Notes under the pieces: model-generated | Told to the model about the DNA's origin: nothing | Databases searched by the model: none | The model's input: the letters and a program-made list of their open reading frames with translations, nothing else | Shown here: positions 16,345 to 25,576 of the stretch, piece after piece | Position numbering within the stretch: position 1 is the first letter of the stretch | How the letters are laid out: each line of letters begins with the position of its first letter | DNA from: CANLBN01 sp050298695 | GTDB lineage: Bacteria > Pseudomonadota > Gammaproteobacteria > Pseudomonadales > Cellvibrionaceae | Assembly: GCA_050298695.1 (NCBI GenBank) | Contig: JBNKUQ010000013.1 | Coordinates: forward strand, 1 to 46,912 | Length of the DNA: 46,912 nt | Direction of reading: 5' to 3' | Made by a program: the position numbers and the translations under genes

Positions 16345-17811
16345 TTGGTTGCTTATTTATACACAATAGCGGCAATATGTGCTGGTGTTGTTTTATCATC
16401 TTTTGCGTTTAACTTTAAAGTGGCTGCTAAGATAGGCGCCGTTTGGGTATATTTTTTTACTGTTGCCTTTTTTACCAATTTTTTAGGTTTAGTTGCTGCT
16501 ACAGTTCTTTTTAGTTTTTTTGTTAAACAACAAGCTGCTGAAGTAAAGTTGTTTTATTTTGTTGCTTTAATGCCTGTTTTGCCATTGCAAACCTTTTTTA
16601 TCCCTTTCCCTGGCTTGAATTATTTATGGGAAGTTAATTTTATACGCTTGTTAATTTTAGCTTTGTTCTTGCCTATGCTTTTTGAATATCTTTCAAGGCC
16701 TGCTGGCCAAAAAAAAATATTCCAGCCTAGCGATATTTATTTTTTTATTTTTATTTTTTTTACCAGTATATTGGCTATTCGAGAGGGAAATATTACGGGA
16801 ACTGTAAGAGAGGTCTTTAGTATTATCGTTGATTACGGAATTCCTTACTTTGTTATTAGTCGTTTTCTTTTGCGCTCTGAAGGCATGAGTTGGCTGCTTT
16901 GTGGTTTTTTGATTAGTGCGGTTTTTATTTCATTGTTCTCATTGATAGAAACCTTTAAAGCTTGGCGTTTTATCGCTGTGGTATTTCATACACTTAATTT
17001 GGATTATGATCCCATTGCGCTGATTCCCTATACTCGTAGAGGTTTTGTGCGCGCCGCAGGGGGGACGATGTTTCAGTCCTTGAGCTTTGCGTATTTTGCA
17101 TCACTAGCTATGGTGGTTGCTTTCTTTTTTCTGCAAAGAAAAATAATTCGTTTTTTCCCTTTTGTTGTGTTGTCCTGTGTGCTTCTTCCGGCGCTATACT
17201 ATACGGGATCTAAGGGTGGGATGTTAGCGATGCTGATAGGCATAGGTGTTATTCTTTATTTTAGGATTCATATTTCAGTTCGTTTTCTTGCTAATATTGC
17301 TTCTGTTATCGTTATTCCTGTTGTGTTGGTATATTTTGTATCGACCGGTTTTTCTACGGTTGATGGGGAGGGCTCGTTTTCATATCGTTATCAACTTATA
17401 CTTAATTCTTTGCATGCAATATCAAACAATCCTATCTTAGGCTCGATTAATTTTATTGATGATCCTATGCTTCAAGCAAGTATGCAGGGAGAGGGTATTA
17501 TTGATGTCGTTAATTCATATCTACAAATAGTATTGAAGTATGGTCTTGTCGGCTTGTTTTTGTACCTTATGATTTTTGTTAGCTTGATAAAAGCCACGCT
17601 AAAAAGTAAGCAGGTTATTGGAGTGGATTATCGAGATCTCATGCTAGCATTATTGTTTATGACCATGTTTTTTATTTTTACTTGCTCTACGGTTAGTTTT
17701 ATTCCTTGGTACATCTTACTTTTATGGGCGCTTACCCGGGCCTATATTGATTTTCAGGTACAAGCGGTAACGGTAAATGAAATGACATCTTCACAGGCCA
17801 TCGTTAAGTAA
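16345..17811 (+). CDS. Wzy / O-antigen-ligase-like EPS polymerase, polytopic membrane protein
   Basis: This 488-residue inner-membrane protein has about 10-12 hydrophobic segments and very T-rich codons. A larger hydrophilic loop (about residues 315-400, around FSTVDGEGSFSYRYQLILNSLHAISNNPILGS) matches the Wzy_C / O-antigen ligase layout, in which a periplasmic loop carries substrate-binding arginines. In a Wzx/Wzy-type EPS locus it would polymerise lipid-linked repeat units. The start is TTG 16345, with GGAG at 16335-16338. No Wzx flippase is seen in the window. The stop lies only 5 bp from the stop of the convergent oxidoreductase gene, with no terminator hairpin between them. Confidence 0.8.
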   Translation: MVAYLYTIAAICAGVVLSSFAFNFKVAAKIGAVWVYFFTVAFFTNFLGLVAATVLFSFFVKQQAAEVKLFYFVALMPVLPLQTFFIPFPGLNYLWEVNFIRLLILALFLPMLFEYLSRPAGQKKIFQPSDIYFFIFIFFTSILAIREGNITGTVREVFSIIVDYGIPYFVISRFLLRSEGMSWLLCGFLISAVFISLFSLIETFKAWRFIAVVFHTLNLDYDPIALIPYTRRGFVRAAGGTMFQSLSFAYFASLAMVVAFFFLQRKIIRFFPFVVLSCVLLPALYYTGSKGGMLAMLIGIGVILYFRIHISVRFLANIASVIVIPVVLVYFVSTGFSTVDGEGSFSYRYQLILNSLHAISNNPILGSINFIDDPMLQASMQGEGIIDVVNSYLQIVLKYGLVGLFLYLMIFVSLIKATLKSKQVIGVDYRDLMLALLFMTMFFIFTCSTVSFIPWYILLLWALTRAYIDFQVQAVTVNEMTSSQAIVK

Positions 17812-17816
17812 GAGTG

Positions 17817-18941
17817 CTAGAAACGGCTTTTTGTGTTGTAAGTGTTTGCTTGAGTCCCTGCATTTTGTAATGCGAGTGATATTTCTGTTACATGAAGGCA
17901 AAAATCCATGGTCATTATAGGCATAGAATCGCTAATGTTTTCTTTTATACGGTCCGACATGTATTGAACACCTAACAAAAAATCCATTTTTGTGTTTCCT
18001 CTGTTAAGTTTGTTGACTTGGATTGTCTCGGGCGATTGAATTTTTTTCTTAAAATAAGATAAAAACGTCTTTCTTCTAATCTTCATTAATTTTCTGAAAT
18101 AGACTTTGTCATCATTGTCCCAACACTCTTTGACACTGATGACTCCCTTGTCGCCAAAAATACGGATAGAGTGGTCGTGAGGGGCAACAATAGTTGTACT
18201 GAGTCTAGCAACAACGCCATTTTCAAATTTTAAAATACCAAATGAAATGTCAGCCGTGTCTTCTGGCGATAAGGGCGGTTCTTCCTCTATTTTGTCAGGA
18301 ATAATACAGTCAGAGAAAGCGGTTACACTTTTAACCGGGCCAAACATTTCTAGTAACCACGTTAAATAGTAACCCGCGTGCTCTAATGTGCAACCTACTT
18401 CAAACTCATCGCGATAAGGCCATGGTGCACCGCTAATGCTAAGCCATTTTTTATAAGCCATTTTATGCACTAGGCCATCATCGAGCTCGGCATAAACGAG
18501 TTTAGGTTTGCCGCATACTTCATTTTTTACGGCGTAAGAGAGGGTCTTCGCTGTTTTTCCTAGGACGCTACATGGAGCGGAAATAATCTCTAAACTTTTT
18601 TCTTTCGCGAGCTTGATTAGTTCTTCAGCCTCCGAAAATGACATGGCTAGTGGTTTTTCACTATAGACATGCTTGTTAGCTAATAGACACTGTTTAGAGA
18701 TAGCATAGTGAGAGCGGGGATTCGTTAAGTTGAGGACAATATCGATATTGCTGTCATTCAAGAGCTCATCTAATGAAGCGTAAGTGTTGAGTGAATAGTA
18801 CTGGCAGAAAGTTTGTAAGCGATTTTTATCAATGTCGTATACCCCTATTATCATGAGAGAGGGGTAGGCATTTAAGGTAGACATGTAATAATCGGCAACA
18901 AATCCGCAACCTATGATGGCGATATTGGTTTTTTCTGTCAT
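17817..18941 (-). CDS. Gfo/Idh/MocA family NAD(P)-dependent oxidoreductase
   Basis: This 374-residue sugar or nucleotide-sugar oxidoreductase has an N-terminal Rossmann fold with IIGCGFVADYY (GxGxxA-type dinucleotide motif, about residues 9-19). The EKPLA motif near residue 95 carries the lysine conserved in the family, and a C-terminal alpha/beta substrate domain follows (GCTLEHAGYYLTWLLEMFGPV). It is the last gene of a leftward five-gene EPS operon; its ATG overlaps the stop of the GT4 gene by 4 bp, indicating translational coupling. The substrate is unknown. The same operon encodes another Gfo/Idh/MocA domain as the N-terminal half of a fusion protein. Confidence 0.88.
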   Translation of the reverse strand: MTEKTNIAIIGCGFVADYYMSTLNAYPSLMIIGVYDIDKNRLQTFCQYYSLNTYASLDELLNDSNIDIVLNLTNPRSHYAISKQCLLANKHVYSEKPLAMSFSEAEELIKLAKEKSLEIISAPCSVLGKTAKTLSYAVKNEVCGKPKLVYAELDDGLVHKMAYKKWLSISGAPWPYRDEFEVGCTLEHAGYYLTWLLEMFGPVKSVTAFSDCIIPDKIEEEPPLSPEDTADISFGILKFENGVVARLSTTIVAPHDHSIRIFGDKGVISVKECWDNDDKVYFRKLMKIRRKTFLSYFKKKIQSPETIQVNKLNRGNTKMDFLLGVQYMSDRIKENISDSMPIMTMDFCLHVTEISLALQNAGTQANTYNTKSRF

Positions 18942-20152
18942 GTGTTTTTTTCTTGGATGGACTGTTTTAATAAATCAGCAAGCTTATCGATTTGATCGTT
19001 TATATTGAACTCTGTAATCACTTTTTCACGAGCATTTTTTGATATTTCACGATATTTGTCTGGATTGTTAATATAGTAGGCAATGGCCTCAGCTAAACCT
19101 TCGGGATCAGAAGGGTAAACCATTTTTCCTGTAGTATTGTCGATGACTAGTTCAGCAATGCCGCCTACATAGGTCGTAATAACAGGAATTCCTATGGCCA
19201 TTGCTTCCATCAGGGCAACAGGGATGCCTTCAGCAAAGCTGGGCAGTATGAAAATGTCGGACGCTATTAATGTCGTCTCTATGGTTGTCCTATCAACAAA
19301 ACCATGGAAGTGTACGTTTTCATTAATGCCATATTGTTGTGCTGATCGCTCTAAGTTTTTACGGTCATCCCCATCGCCAAGAAGGTTTAACTCGAATGAA
19401 TATCCTTTTGCTTTCAGGGTTTTTAAACTTTCAAATAGAATGGGTACGCCTTTTTCTCCCGATAATCGACCGACATATACCAGCTTTTTAATACTTTTAT
19501 CAGGCTCTTGATAATGAAATTGTTGAGGGTCAATGCCGCAACGAATGATTTTAAATTTGTGCCAATCTTTTTGGTGGGTATAGAGCATCATCTGGCTTTT
19601 ACAATAATGTCCGATGCAGGCAATAAATGTCGAATTGGCTGTCTTAACATCCAAAGCCCAATGTAATCCATCAAAAAAAATGTGAGGCCCGTGAATACTG
19701 ATACTATAGGTTATATTGGTATATTTAGCGGCCAGCAAGGTGACAGTCCCACTATTATCACCAAGGTGGTTATGTAAATGTTGAATGTTATTTTTTTTGA
19801 TCAAATCACTTAATAAAATAGCCTCAATAAAATAAACGATCTGCAAAATATGGCCCTTTACTCCGGGACGAGAAGTAAGGAGGGCAAGATACAGTGTCTT
19901 TATATAGTTTAGAGGTTGTTTAAATAAGGCTTTTGCGTGAGTTGCCATTAATTGAATGGGCGAGCAGGGCAGCAGGTAATGGGTATTCTTTTTTTCTTGA
20001 ATAACCTCATCCTCAACATCATGATCAGCACCTGTTTTCCTCACAGAAAAGGTGAAAACTTCAAATCCTCTCTCTCGTAAGCCCAGTACTTCCCTGCGAA
20101 TAAATGTATCCGTTGCCCGAGGGTATGTATTGGTAAAATAAGCTATTCGCAC
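18938..20152 (-). CDS. GT4 family glycosyltransferase
   Basis: This 404-residue retaining glycosyltransferase has the GT-B fold. The N-terminal donor/acceptor domain begins IAYFTNTYPRATDTFI. The C-terminal nucleotide-sugar domain has VGRLSGEKGVPILFESL (about 228-245) and the EX7E motif region FAEGIPVALMEAMAIGIPVI, followed by VGGIAELV. This family typically adds one sugar to a lipid-linked EPS repeat unit at the inner membrane. It lies 10 bp after the epimerase gene in the leftward operon and overlaps the next gene by 4 bp. Donor and acceptor are not predictable here. Confidence 0.9.
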   Translation of the reverse strand: MRIAYFTNTYPRATDTFIRREVLGLRERGFEVFTFSVRKTGADHDVEDEVIQEKKNTHYLLPCSPIQLMATHAKALFKQPLNYIKTLYLALLTSRPGVKGHILQIVYFIEAILLSDLIKKNNIQHLHNHLGDNSGTVTLLAAKYTNITYSISIHGPHIFFDGLHWALDVKTANSTFIACIGHYCKSQMMLYTHQKDWHKFKIIRCGIDPQQFHYQEPDKSIKKLVYVGRLSGEKGVPILFESLKTLKAKGYSFELNLLGDGDDRKNLERSAQQYGINENVHFHGFVDRTTIETTLIASDIFILPSFAEGIPVALMEAMAIGIPVITTYVGGIAELVIDNTTGKMVYPSDPEGLAEAIAYYINNPDKYREISKNAREKVITEFNINDQIDKLADLLKQSIQEKNT

Positions 20153-20162
20153 ATGTTGTCCT

Positions 20163-21116
20163 TTATTTTACAAAGGTATTAATTTTATCAGTGCTGAAAA
20201 AAAACGGTTTTGTTCTTCCTCCAACACTATTTTCTCTGAAACTGTCTGGTATTTTATCTTTTTTATTTGTTTTAATAAGGCACCACCGAATAGAGCGTGC
20301 GAAAAAACCATAAGCCTTCCAGGGAAGGTTGAGATATAACCGTAGTTCTCCGTGATGTTTCAGTTGCGATAAGTAGTCTGTTTGCAATACCGGAGGTGAG
20401 CCAATTAAATGAAAGTACTCTAAAGGAGAGAGCTTTTGATTAAGTAGCGCGACGACCTTTCTGGCAAGGTCATTAACCTTAATGAGCGGGGTTTGGCCAT
20501 TATGTTTTGAGGTAATGCCAATGCCTTTCTTAATAAAACCCGCATGAGCATTTGAGAGATGGTCATCGCTATAAACAATACCGGGGCGAATGATTAATAA
20601 GTGGTTGTTAGTTTTTTGCTGCCACTGCAAACACAGATTTTCTTGATCTCGTTTCATTCGCGCATAATCCCCCATCGCTTCTGTTTGCTTGCAGATAGGG
20701 GTTGTTTCATCAATGACAGACGAGGCGTCGGCATTGATATAATCTAAAACAGAGATGCTACTAATGAGCGCTAGGTTTTTTATGTTGGCTTTATGTATTG
20801 CTTTAAGAAGTTGTACTGTGCTGTTGATCGTGCTTTGATATAAATCTGCCCCATGCATAGAGGCTGCTAGGTGGATCACCATGTCACAATCACGGATGGC
20901 CTGAGTTAAGCTCTCGAGATTATTTAAATCACAAGTTTTAACCTCTACATGCTCTAGGTTTATGTTGTTATTTTTAGTGCTCTCAATATAAAGATTTTTT
21001 AAAAAATCATCTTGCTTTTGTCTTGTGATAGCGACTACGCTATGGCCCTGCTTTATAGATTCTAGGACAATATATTTTCCAATAAATCCGCTAGCACCAG
21101 TGATGGCAAGTTTCAT
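20163..21116 (-). CDS. NAD-dependent epimerase/dehydratase (extended SDR)
   Basis: This 317-residue extended short-chain dehydrogenase is probably a nucleotide-sugar epimerase, reductase or dehydratase. ITGASGFIGKYIV near the N-terminus is the GxxGxxG NAD(P) motif, and DYARMKRDQ supplies the catalytic YxxxK pair near residue 151. VIHLAASMHG is the usual strand-4 segment. The C-terminal basic, aromatic segment (from about residue 260) is less conserved. It lies between the fusion gene and the GT4 gene and is a stand-alone relative of the fusion's C-terminal half. The exact reaction is unknown. Confidence 0.85.
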   Translation of the reverse strand: MKLAITGASGFIGKYIVLESIKQGHSVVAITRQKQDDFLKNLYIESTKNNNINLEHVEVKTCDLNNLESLTQAIRDCDMVIHLAASMHGADLYQSTINSTVQLLKAIHKANIKNLALISSISVLDYINADASSVIDETTPICKQTEAMGDYARMKRDQENLCLQWQQKTNNHLLIIRPGIVYSDDHLSNAHAGFIKKGIGITSKHNGQTPLIKVNDLARKVVALLNQKLSPLEYFHLIGSPPVLQTDYLSQLKHHGELRLYLNLPWKAYGFFARSIRWCLIKTNKKDKIPDSFRENSVGGRTKPFFFSTDKINTFVK

Positions 21117-21150
21117 ATCGTATCGTTACACTCTTTGGTTTTTCGAAATG

Positions 21151-23298
21151 TTAGCTTTCTAAAAATAGTCTTGTGGGTTCGCGTATCCCTTTTTCAATAA
21201 TGATTTCACGGTCATTGACGGGTTGCCAATTCAAATCCTGCTGAGCCTTTGTTGTATCGAAGCTCGCATGTTGCTCGCGACAACGCCAATCTCGAATAGA
21301 GGGTCTACGCTCTGCATCTGGATGGCGTGCGGGTATTTTGATAAGCCATTTAACCATATCACCCATATAGTGCTTAAGGTAATGCGTGTAGGTTTTTGCA
21401 ATTTGGCTGCCCAATACCTTTTCCACTTCAGAAACATAGTCCTGAGCAGAAATACAAGATTCGGCGGATAAATTATAGGTATTACCTTCGATCCCCTCTT
21501 TCTCCATCGCGCTGATGAGGCCATCAACAATATCATCGACTAGCACCAGAGGTAAATGATGTCTGCCGTTCCCCCAAAAAGAACATAGGCCTAAGCCGGA
21601 CCAGTTGGCAACCCCCACGTGATTAACCGGACCCCCGGCTCCCAGAACGATCGCCGGACGAATAATTACCATAGGAAATTTTTCGTCTTTATACAATTGG
21701 TTTAGGTGAGCTTCAGTGATAGCTTTGCTGCGGGCGTAGTTGTTTCGTCGTTCTATCTGCTCGTCGACTCCATCGTCTTCATTGATTTTTCCTGCGCCGG
21801 GGCCCAGGTAGAGAGAGTCTATCGTTCCGGTGTAAATGAAACGTTTAATATTATGTTTTTGGCATTGTTCAATAAATCGTTTGGTTGGCTCTACATCTGC
21901 GTTAATGTAGCCCTGTAAGCTGTTGCCATGAGCAACCGCGAGATGAAAAACGGTATCAATTCCCTGGAGCGCTTTTTCACTTAACTCGCTGTTGCGGAAG
22001 TCTCCCACCATAATTTCACAATTGGGCTGAATATTTATGCCTACTAGTGATGATGCGTTTCGAACCAGTGCTCTAACCTTTACTCCTTTGTTTTGAAGAG
22101 CCACTAGTAGGCGTTTGCCAATAAAACCAGAAGCGCCAACGATCAACACCTTGGCATCTAGTTCGGGGCTTGTAACGGTTTTAGGTAATGTTATAGCAAC
22201 GCTTTGTTTAGGCGCTTGAGGTAATTTTTCTTGTATAGACTCCGCAATTTTTGCAATGCTAATAGCATATTGAATACTTGACTCAGCGCGCTCAGTATTT
22301 GCAGCAATTTCAGCATAACAGTTGCTAATGCCATTGAGCATACTGGTTTCGTAGGGCGCGCCAGTCGCAAATTTTAAAAATTTTGATGCGATATAACTGC
22401 CGTATGTGCGAAAGGCTTGGTAAGTGCGCGCGAGTCCTGTATTCACATTGATGTGATAGCGCTCGGAGTCGTAAGCGCGGCCAGTGGGTTTTTCAACGGT
22501 AAAAATATCATTCTCGATATCCGCTTTAGCAACACCAAATATGCCTTCTACTTCAACAAAGTGCTGTTCATATCCTTGATCAAATGCCGTATCAATTTGA
22601 ATGCTGATTGGGCCTTGAGTGGCGCTAATATTCCAGCGACGATAAAAAGTGGCGCCGGATGGCAAGGTTTTAGGGCATCGAGCGTCAACATGCTTTATTT
22701 GAGGGTTGTCTACTATGGCGAGCAGTTCAGATAAAGAGTGAGAGCCTGTCTCAAATAAAATATTGCCTGGTTCTCTTATCATCCATAAATTCCATGGCCC
22801 CACATTGATGGGAGGTAAGGTCTTTTTCCAAACAATGCGAATGGACTTGAGTGGACCCAACGTCCCTGCTTTTAGTGTTTTATATAATTCATTGAAGGGG
22901 CGAGAGAAAACAAAGTTATGATTAACCGCGATGGCCACATTTTTTTCTTTCGCCAGTTTTTCTAAGGTCTCTGCGTCTTGTGCGTTAATGGTGACCGGTT
23001 TTTCAACAATGGCGTGACAGCCTGCTTCAATCACTTTTTGCGCCAAAGAAAAATGGCTGTCTGGCTGGGTAAGGATATGGACTACATCTAATTTTGCTTC
23101 TGCAAGCATGGTATCTAAATCGGTGTAAATTTTTACATTTGGATCGTTACCTGCGAGGCGTTGAGCCGCAACTTTATTCATATCGCACACGGCGACTAGT
23201 TGACAGTTTTCTTGTTTAGCAATGGCTTTAGAGTGAAAGTCTGAAATATAGCCGGCACCTAAAATACCTGCACGATAAAACGATGTCGTCATAGTCAT
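21151..23298 (-). CDS. Fused Gfo/Idh/MocA oxidoreductase and NAD-dependent epimerase
   Basis: This 715-residue bifunctional protein has two Rossmann enzymes in one chain. Residues 1 to about 365 are a Gfo/Idh/MocA oxidoreductase (GILGAGYISDFHS near the N-terminus, VEKPVTI with the family lysine, and the substrate-domain segment FETGSHSLSELLAIV). A linker of about 15 residues leads to an extended SDR domain starting near residue 380 (LIVGASGFIGKRLL at about 385-398, NNYARSKAITE with the YxxxK pair, and IIRPAIVLGAGGP). Both cofactor sites look intact. Such a fusion could channel a nucleotide-sugar keto intermediate. Its ATG overlaps the upstream GT2 stop by one base. The frame is open throughout, so it is not obviously an assembly join. 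Confidence 0.85.
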   Translation of the reverse strand: MTMTTSFYRAGILGAGYISDFHSKAIAKQENCQLVAVCDMNKVAAQRLAGNDPNVKIYTDLDTMLAEAKLDVVHILTQPDSHFSLAQKVIEAGCHAIVEKPVTINAQDAETLEKLAKEKNVAIAVNHNFVFSRPFNELYKTLKAGTLGPLKSIRIVWKKTLPPINVGPWNLWMIREPGNILFETGSHSLSELLAIVDNPQIKHVDARCPKTLPSGATFYRRWNISATQGPISIQIDTAFDQGYEQHFVEVEGIFGVAKADIENDIFTVEKPTGRAYDSERYHINVNTGLARTYQAFRTYGSYIASKFLKFATGAPYETSMLNGISNCYAEIAANTERAESSIQYAISIAKIAESIQEKLPQAPKQSVAITLPKTVTSPELDAKVLIVGASGFIGKRLLVALQNKGVKVRALVRNASSLVGINIQPNCEIMVGDFRNSELSEKALQGIDTVFHLAVAHGNSLQGYINADVEPTKRFIEQCQKHNIKRFIYTGTIDSLYLGPGAGKINEDDGVDEQIERRNNYARSKAITEAHLNQLYKDEKFPMVIIRPAIVLGAGGPVNHVGVANWSGLGLCSFWGNGRHHLPLVLVDDIVDGLISAMEKEGIEGNTYNLSAESCISAQDYVSEVEKVLGSQIAKTYTHYLKHYMGDMVKWLIKIPARHPDAERRPSIRDWRCREQHASFDTTKAQQDLNWQPVNDREIIIEKGIREPTRLFLES

Positions 23299-24305
23299 TA
23301 TTTATATTCGATAAGTTGATGTTTGCGAGAGAGTAAATGATTTTTGCAATAGTGTATTACGCCGATAAATTCCGGTATTTTTCCGGTAAAAATAAGCAGT
23401 CCGTAGGATACGGCTAGTTTTGCCGGATCCCCTGAGCGTAATCTTCGTAATATGGTTCTGCAAATAAACGCGCTGTAGCTTAAAAAAATAATTAAGCTGA
23501 TTAAGGGGAGCGTAAATAAAAATAGTATAAACGTCGCGGGCACTAGCGCGCCCCAAAAAATCACGCTCTTGAGTTCACGCTTGAAGTAATATTCAGGTGC
23601 GCCGCCATGTAAGTGATAAATATTGGCATAACCATGTCCGCCACGTTTAGAGCGTTTATACCATTGTGAGAGTGAAGTGATGTTGGCGTCATGCTTGCTC
23701 ATATCAGCATCAAGACGAAAGGTGAGGTAGCCTGCTCGTCTCGCTCTTATACAGAAATCGTCATCTTCGGCAGCAATAATAGATTCGTTGAAACCTTGAA
23801 TTTTTTTAAAGGTGACTACCTTTACGCACATATCCCCTAATACGGCGCGTATTTCTCCTGGGGAGGTGTTCCATTCAATATCAATTAATTGATTGTATAT
23901 CGATGCGTGTGGATTGCGCTCCTGGCGGCGGCCGCTGACTATGCCAATGTTGTCATGCATCATTAGATGATTGCTTGCTGTTTCAATCCAGCCGGGTAAT
24001 AGCTCACAGTCACCATCTAAAAATTGTACAAGTTCTAGGTTGGGGTTGGTTTTAAGTAGTTCCTGAAAGCCATGATTACGGGCTCTCGCTGCTGTGAACG
24101 GAATACTCATATCGAGTTCAAGTGCGGTGATACTGAGAGATTTAGCAAAGTTGACGCTATCATCGCTGGATCCAGAATCGACATAGACAATGGGCGCCTC
24201 AGGGCAAATAGCGCGTATCGCTCTAAGCCCAGTTTTTAATCTCTCACCCTCATTCCTGCCTATAACAACAAACCCTGTCGATTGCGCCGGAGATATCTCT
24301 CGCAT
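23298..24305 (-). CDS. GT2 family glycosyltransferase with C-terminal membrane segment
   Basis: This 335-residue GT-A glycosyltransferase has FVVIGRNEGERLKTGL at the N-terminus for nucleotide binding, YVDSGSSDDSV, and LDGDCELLPGW with the DxD-like metal site (about residue 96). AEDDDFCIRARRAGY is the catalytic-base region. A hydrophobic stretch at about residues 248-285 should anchor it in the inner membrane. It is the first gene of the leftward EPS operon (spacer of 119 bp from the M48 peptidase gene upstream). A TATAAT-like sequence on the minus strand at 24373-24378 might be its -10 box, but no matching -35 box is evident. Confidence 0.87.
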   Translation of the reverse strand: MREISPAQSTGFVVIGRNEGERLKTGLRAIRAICPEAPIVYVDSGSSDDSVNFAKSLSITALELDMSIPFTAARARNHGFQELLKTNPNLELVQFLDGDCELLPGWIETASNHLMMHDNIGIVSGRRQERNPHASIYNQLIDIEWNTSPGEIRAVLGDMCVKVVTFKKIQGFNESIIAAEDDDFCIRARRAGYLTFRLDADMSKHDANITSLSQWYKRSKRGGHGYANIYHLHGGAPEYYFKRELKSVIFWGALVPATFILFLFTLPLISLIIFLSYSAFICRTILRRLRSGDPAKLAVSYGLLIFTGKIPEFIGVIHYCKNHLLSRKHQLIEYK

Positions 24306-24424
24306 GGCTATCTTCTCGGTAAATGGGCAGAAAGGCTCTTATACTTTCTGCTCTAATCAATAAAGGGGGGGGATTATATAGGATTATGGAATCCCAAGTA
24401 TATTGAACGCGACATTATTGAGGG

Positions 24425-25576
24425 TTAATGTTTACATTCCAGTAGCCCTTCCTTAAAGCAATTACTGTAACGTTGTGCTTCGGCAATTCGTTTTTCTGTT
24501 TTTGGGTGTGAAGAAATGTAATCTAGCAAATTTCGGTTATTTTTGTGGGCTGTCTCTGTATCGTTACCTTCATCGTCATTAGCCATTTCTGCTTCCATAT
24601 ATCGCGTCATTCTTTCCATAATGCTGGCAAAGTTTGCTGGATCTATTTTGGCGTGAAGCATCTTTTTAAAGGCGTATTCATCTGCTTCAGATTCATGTCC
24701 CCTGGAATAGTTGCTGCTTACCATCAGCGATCCAAGGCCTAAACCGATATCAGCGAGTGCGCTAGCATCACCGGTTACAGTGACGATAATGGCTGTGATG
24801 AAAGTGCTTGATATGATCATTTGTAGCGTATGACGGTGAGTGACGTGCCCCATTTCATGCAGCAGTACAGAGTCCATCTCGCTTTGTGTTTGCGATAGCT
24901 CGACAAATTTGTCAGTCAAGATAATGTCGCCAGATGGGAGAGCAAAGGCGTTAGGTATACTGACTCCACCACTTTCCCACTCGCGAAAGTGCAGGGTGTA
25001 CGAAATATCCTTATCGTGTTCAAGTGGCAGCAGCATCGTTTCAAAATGTGCTCTAATAGCTTCTTGACGTTGCGGTTCTAGTTGGCTTTCATCAAAAAAG
25101 TGTTTGTCTAAAAATACTAATGAATTGGATGCAATAAGTTCATTGGTTTTGTTCGGTAACATGTGCGCAATTTGCATGCTCGCCCAAGGAATTCCCCATT
25201 TGAAGAAGCCAAAACCTGTAAATAGGGTTACGCAAAAGGCAACAATAACCCAAGATAGCTTTGATTCAATATGGTGGATGAAGTTACTACTTTTTTTGTG
25301 AAATTTAAGTAGTCGATCAATGCTCTCATTGTCTGCTGTGGTAAAGAGCGAGCCACCCTTAAGCGTGATTTTTCGCTCAATATTACCTAAACGCGGGCTG
25401 ATTTCTAAATCAGTCAGCATACCGTAAAGAGATTGACCGCACTCCGTGTTGAGGGTGTAGCGATCGTGCTGGCAGGAGAGTATCGCGGGTGAGCATGCTG
25501 CGCTCCCTGCAGCATGCCACTTTCCTTTTATATTTTGGCCTTTTATATTTTGGCTCTTTATTTCTTGATTCGACAT
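24425..25576 (-). CDS. M48 family membrane-associated zinc metallopeptidase
   Basis: This 383-residue protein has an N-terminal cytoplasmic part with a Cys-containing region (AACSPAILSCQHD), one membrane helix at about 105-125, and a C-terminal M48 domain. LLHEMGHVTHRH holds the HEXXH zinc site (about residue 241) and ESEADEYAF supplies the third ligand. M48 proteins of this HtpX/BepA type degrade or help assemble envelope proteins. Its start overlaps the stop of the DUF898 gene by one base, so the two are almost certainly cotranscribed and may function together. I cannot say which substrates it cuts. Confidence 0.88.
   Translation of the reverse strand: MSNQEIKSQNIKGQNIKGKWHAAGSAACSPAILSCQHDRYTLNTECGQSLYGMLTDLEISPRLGNIERKITLKGGSLFTTADNESIDRLLKFHKKSSNFIHHIESKLSWVIVAFCVTLFTGFGFFKWGIPWASMQIAHMLPNKTNELIASNSLVFLDKHFFDESQLEPQRQEAIRAHFETMLLPLEHDKDISYTLHFREWESGGVSIPNAFALPSGDIILTDKFVELSQTQSEMDSVLLHEMGHVTHRHTLQMIISSTFITAIIVTVTGDASALADIGLGLGSLMVSSNYSRGHESEADEYAFKKMLHAKIDPANFASIMERMTRYMEAEMANDDEGNDTETAHKNNRNLLDYISSHPKTEKRIAEAQRYSNCFKEGLLECKH

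Noticed and set aside
17246..17440. Short frame inside the Wzy-like gene coding a hydrophobic peptide
   Set aside because: It is an alternative frame of a T-rich membrane-protein gene; any frame there looks hydrophobic.
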